Notes under the pieces: generated by a model
What the model saw: only the letters and a program-made list of their open reading frames with translations
What the model was told of the DNA's origin: nothing
Databases searched by the model: none
Made by a program: the position numbers and the translations under genes
In this document: positions 5,499 through 7,468 of the stretch, piece by piece
How the letters are laid out: each line of letters starts with the position of its first letter
Numbering within the stretch: the first letter of the stretch is position 1
NCBI GenBank assembly: GCA_007124345.1
Contig: SLFH01000129.1
Location: forward strand, 1-7,468
DNA from: Phycisphaerales bacterium
GTDB lineage: Bacteria; Planctomycetota; Phycisphaerae; Phycisphaerales; UBA1924
Direction of reading: 5' to 3'
Length of the DNA stretch: 7,468 bases

Positions 5499-7187
5499 AT
5501 GAAAGCGATCGGACGATTCTTCGGCTCTCGCGGCTTCCGCAAACTGCGGCGAAACCGCAGCGCGCTCGTCGCGATGAGCATCATCGGGGCGTATGTGCTC
5601 CTGGTGTCCTGGATTTTCTTGACCCAGGGGCTGCAGGCGTTTGGCAAGTGGACCGATTGGTACGACCTGTCCGACAGGCCGGTGCTCGGGCTGCTTTTGC
5701 CGGACGCGCCCCAGCAGCAGGTCGCCGCCAGCGAGCTTGCGGGCTTTGGGCGCGAGCGGGCGCCAGCGTTCCGGTACCGCCAGTTCCTCCAGTGGCGTTC
5801 TGAGGGGTCCAACGCGGTCGACTCGCTGCGGCGGCTCGACCCTGCGGACGAGATCGCCGCAGCGGAGGTGATCGCCGACGCGGGGCGCGGGCATCGCAGG
5901 ATCTACCAAGGCCCGCGCGACGAGGTCATCGAGCGCTTCGATGCGTTCGTGGCGGTGCTCAATCAGGCGGATGTCGCGGCCGCGGCCGAGGCTGGGCTGG
6001 CGAGGATACAGATCATTATCGCCGGGCTGCCTCTCCTTGAGACGGAGGTCGTCAATGCCGAGGCCGAACGCGACCGTCTGGCGGCGGACCCCGGGCCGGA
6101 GGGGGTTCCGTCGGCGGTGCTTGAACGCGTCGTCGACGCGCGCGAGCAGCTCTACTTCTCGCTGGAGGAGATCGAGCGTCGGGTGCTGGAGTTCAAGGCG
6201 TCGGCCGCGGCGATCGGGCTGGATGTCACGGCGTTCGAGGAGCTCGGCGTTGAGGATCTGTTCGACGCGTACGACGCGCTGGAGATGGCCAGCGAGGAGC
6301 CGGAGACGCCGATCGGTGAGTTTGTTGAAGACGAGCTCTGGCCCAAGGCGCTCGTCGAAAGCATCCTCGATGCGGTCGACGAGCTCCGGCCTCGGGTTGT
6401 CGAGATCGTCGCCGAGCGGCTGGACGCGGCCGAGGCGCCGCTGCTTGAGCTCTTCCCCCAGCCGACGGGGATCAGGGGCGCGGTGTACCGCTTTCAGCTC
6501 CTGCTCGGGACCGATCAGCAGGGCCGGTCGATCCTGATCCGGGGTCTGTACTCGTCAAAGATCGCGATGCAGGTGGGGTTTGTCGCGGCGTTCGTCTCGG
6601 TGCTCTTTGGGAGCCTGATCGGGGCCGCCGCGGCGTTTTTCGGCGGGTGGGTCGATCACGCGGTGGTCTGGCTGTACTCGACCTTGAGCTCGATCCCGAG
6701 TTTGGTGCTGCTGGTGGTGCTGCAGTTCATGTTCATCGACACGGATGTGTACGGGACGCTGATCCCGCTGTACATCGCGTTCTGTCTGACCTTCTGGATC
6801 GGGCCCTGCCGCGTGGTGCGGGGCGAGGCGATGAAGCTGAAGGAGCTGGAGTACATCCAGGCGGCGACGGCGATCGGGTTCGGGCGGATGTACATCCTCG
6901 TCAAGCACCTGATCCCCAACACGCTGCACCTGATGTTCATCAACTTCTCGTTGCTGTTCATCGGGGCGATCAAGAGCGAGGTGATCCTGACCTTCCTGGG
7001 GCTGGGGCTGCAGCCGGGGATCGGCTCGTCGTGGGGGGTGATGATCGAGCAGTCCAAGGCGCAGGTGGCCAACGACTTCTTCTGGCAGATCGGCGGCGCG
7101 ACCTTCTTCATGTTCACGCTCGTGCTGGCGTTCAATATCTTCACCGACGCGCTGCAGGACGCGTTCGACCCCAAGCATGTCGGCTGA
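5499..7187 (+). CDS. ABC importer permease 2, DppC/OppC-like, with a large extracytoplasmic insertion
   Basis: This encodes 562 residues; DppC/OppC proteins are usually about 300. It forms the second half of the importer channel. The cytoplasmic start KLRRNRSALVAM and first membrane helix (about 22-41) are typical. The conserved LGTDQQGRSILIRGLYSS motif appears only at 336-353, whereas E. coli DppC has it about 30 residues after the first helix. The standard membrane domain follows (355-562), with an EAA-type loop at about 439-475 (VVRGEAMKLKELEYIQAATA) and the end DALQDAFDPK. The intervening region, about 42-335, is Ala/Glu/Arg-rich, probably helical with coiled-coil-like stretches (160-195, 205-240, 283-318), and has no cysteine or evident membrane helix; it should face the periplasm. 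The reading frame and GC bias continue through it, so it is coding. The ATG at 5499 is 10 nt after the previous stop; the ribosome site is weak, suggesting translational coupling. An open frame back to 5445 overlaps the previous gene and was not used. Confidence 0.94.
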   Translation: MKAIGRFFGSRGFRKLRRNRSALVAMSIIGAYVLLVSWIFLTQGLQAFGKWTDWYDLSDRPVLGLLLPDAPQQQVAASELAGFGRERAPAFRYRQFLQWRSEGSNAVDSLRRLDPADEIAAAEVIADAGRGHRRIYQGPRDEVIERFDAFVAVLNQADVAAAAEAGLARIQIIIAGLPLLETEVVNAEAERDRLAADPGPEGVPSAVLERVVDAREQLYFSLEEIERRVLEFKASAAAIGLDVTAFEELGVEDLFDAYDALEMASEEPETPIGEFVEDELWPKALVESILDAVDELRPRVVEIVAERLDAAEAPLLELFPQPTGIRGAVYRFQLLLGTDQQGRSILIRGLYSSKIAMQVGFVAAFVSVLFGSLIGAAAAFFGGWVDHAVVWLYSTLSSIPSLVLLVVLQFMFIDTDVYGTLIPLYIAFCLTFWIGPCRVVRGEAMKLKELEYIQAATAIGFGRMYILVKHLIPNTLHLMFINFSLLFIGAIKSEVILTFLGLGLQPGIGSSWGVMIEQSKAQVANDFFWQIGGATFFMFTLVLAFNIFTDALQDAFDPKHVG

Positions 7188-7209
7188 CCGGCGCGGCGAT
7201 CCACCACCG

Positions 7210-7468
7210 ATGACCACACGCGAGCCCATTTTGAAGGTGCGGAACCTGACCACCCGGTTCAGGACAGACCGGGGGACCGTCACCGCCATCGACGATGTCT
7301 CCTTCGAGGTCTACCCCGGCGAAACGCTGGGGATCGTCGGCGAATCCGGCTGCGGCAAGACGGTCACCAGCAAAACGGTGATGCGCCTCTTGCCCGAGCG
7401 GGTGAGCATCATCGACCCCAAGAGCCAGATCATGTTCGGCAAGGAGAACCTCGCGACGGCCCCCGAGA
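7210..7468 (+). CDS. ABC importer ATPase, DppD/OppD-like, N-terminal part
   Basis: The first 86 residues are visible; the gene runs off the right edge. It is the nucleotide-binding subunit that powers the importer from the cytoplasmic side. After the usual ILKVRNLTTRF beginning comes AIDDVSFEVYPGETLGIVGE and the Walker A P-loop GESGCGKT (44-51), with Lys50 and Thr51 contacting nucleotide. The Q-loop, signature motif and Walker B lie outside the window. I chose the ATG at 7210 because the protein then starts close to the conserved KVRNL segment, as in relatives. An in-frame ATG at 7177 would add 11 residues and overlap the permease stop by 11 nt. Neither start has a strong ribosome site, so translational coupling to the permease is plausible. 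Dpp/Opp systems usually carry a second ATPase (DppF-like), expected beyond the window. Confidence 0.94.
   Translation, partial: MTTREPILKVRNLTTRFRTDRGTVTAIDDVSFEVYPGETLGIVGESGCGKTVTSKTVMRLLPERVSIIDPKSQIMFGKENLATAPE

Noticed and set aside
4814..5812. A 332-codon open frame on the minus strand opposite the two permeases
   Set aside because: It is antisense to conserved permease motifs, and its Asp/Arg/His-rich translation looks like a complement artefact.
5622..6503. The permease insertion as a separate gene or a frameshifted fusion of two genes
   Set aside because: One uninterrupted frame runs through both junctions, with no internal stop. A split gene would leave a permease without its first helix.
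6555..7289. A 244-codon open frame on the minus strand opposite the second permease
   Set aside because: It has an Arg/Asp/Gln/His-rich translation with no domain and lies opposite the conserved membrane domain and the ATPase start.
1..7468. Mobile element, CRISPR array, tRNA or rRNA
   Set aside because: I saw no transposase or integrase motifs, flanking terminal repeats, regularly spaced repeats or RNA-gene-like segments. Base composition is even across the window.

Overview
The window is GC-rich, densely coding bacterial DNA with little intergenic space and GC-biased third codon positions. The solute-binding protein carries a non-lipidated Sec signal, which implies a periplasm and a Gram-negative-type envelope. 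The combination of a high-GC genome, an oversized Dpp/Opp permease and a divergent alpha-oxoamine synthase made me think of Planctomycetota (Phycisphaerae-like). That is an impression from general familiarity, not something the sequence proves.

Layout: (1) 1-543, plus strand: the C-terminal catalytic part of an S9 prolyl-oligopeptidase-family peptidase, entering from outside the window and ending in an acidic tail. (2) 544-658: convergent intergenic gap with a strong hairpin (12 bp perfect stem) that can terminate transcription from both sides. (3) 659-2381, minus strand: an alpha-oxoamine synthase (BioF/KBL-like PLP enzyme) followed 64 nt downstream by a Dps mini-ferritin; a stem-loop sits between them. 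(4) 2382-2631: divergent control region with a candidate sigma70-type promoter and a 9-bp inverted repeat. (5) 2632-7468, plus strand: a peptide/nickel-class (Dpp/Opp) ABC importer operon in the order solute-binding protein, permease 1 (DppB-like), permease 2 (DppC-like) and the start of an ATPase (DppD-like), which runs off the right edge.

The importer genes are closely spaced (52, 10 and 22 nt gaps) and should act together. The binding protein captures a peptide-like ligand in the periplasm, the two permeases form the channel, and the ATPase (presumably with a second one beyond the window) drives uptake. The peptidase on the left could feed on or process peptides, but nothing in the sequence links it to the importer. 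Dps is an iron-storage and oxidative-stress protein, and its link to the PLP enzyme is positional only.

The most unusual object is the second permease. It is 562 residues where the family is usually about 300, and essentially all the excess is a roughly 260-residue, helix-rich, cysteine-free domain between its first membrane helix and the conserved LGTD motif, predicted to lie outside the cytoplasmic membrane. No mobile elements, CRISPR arrays, tRNAs or rRNAs were seen.
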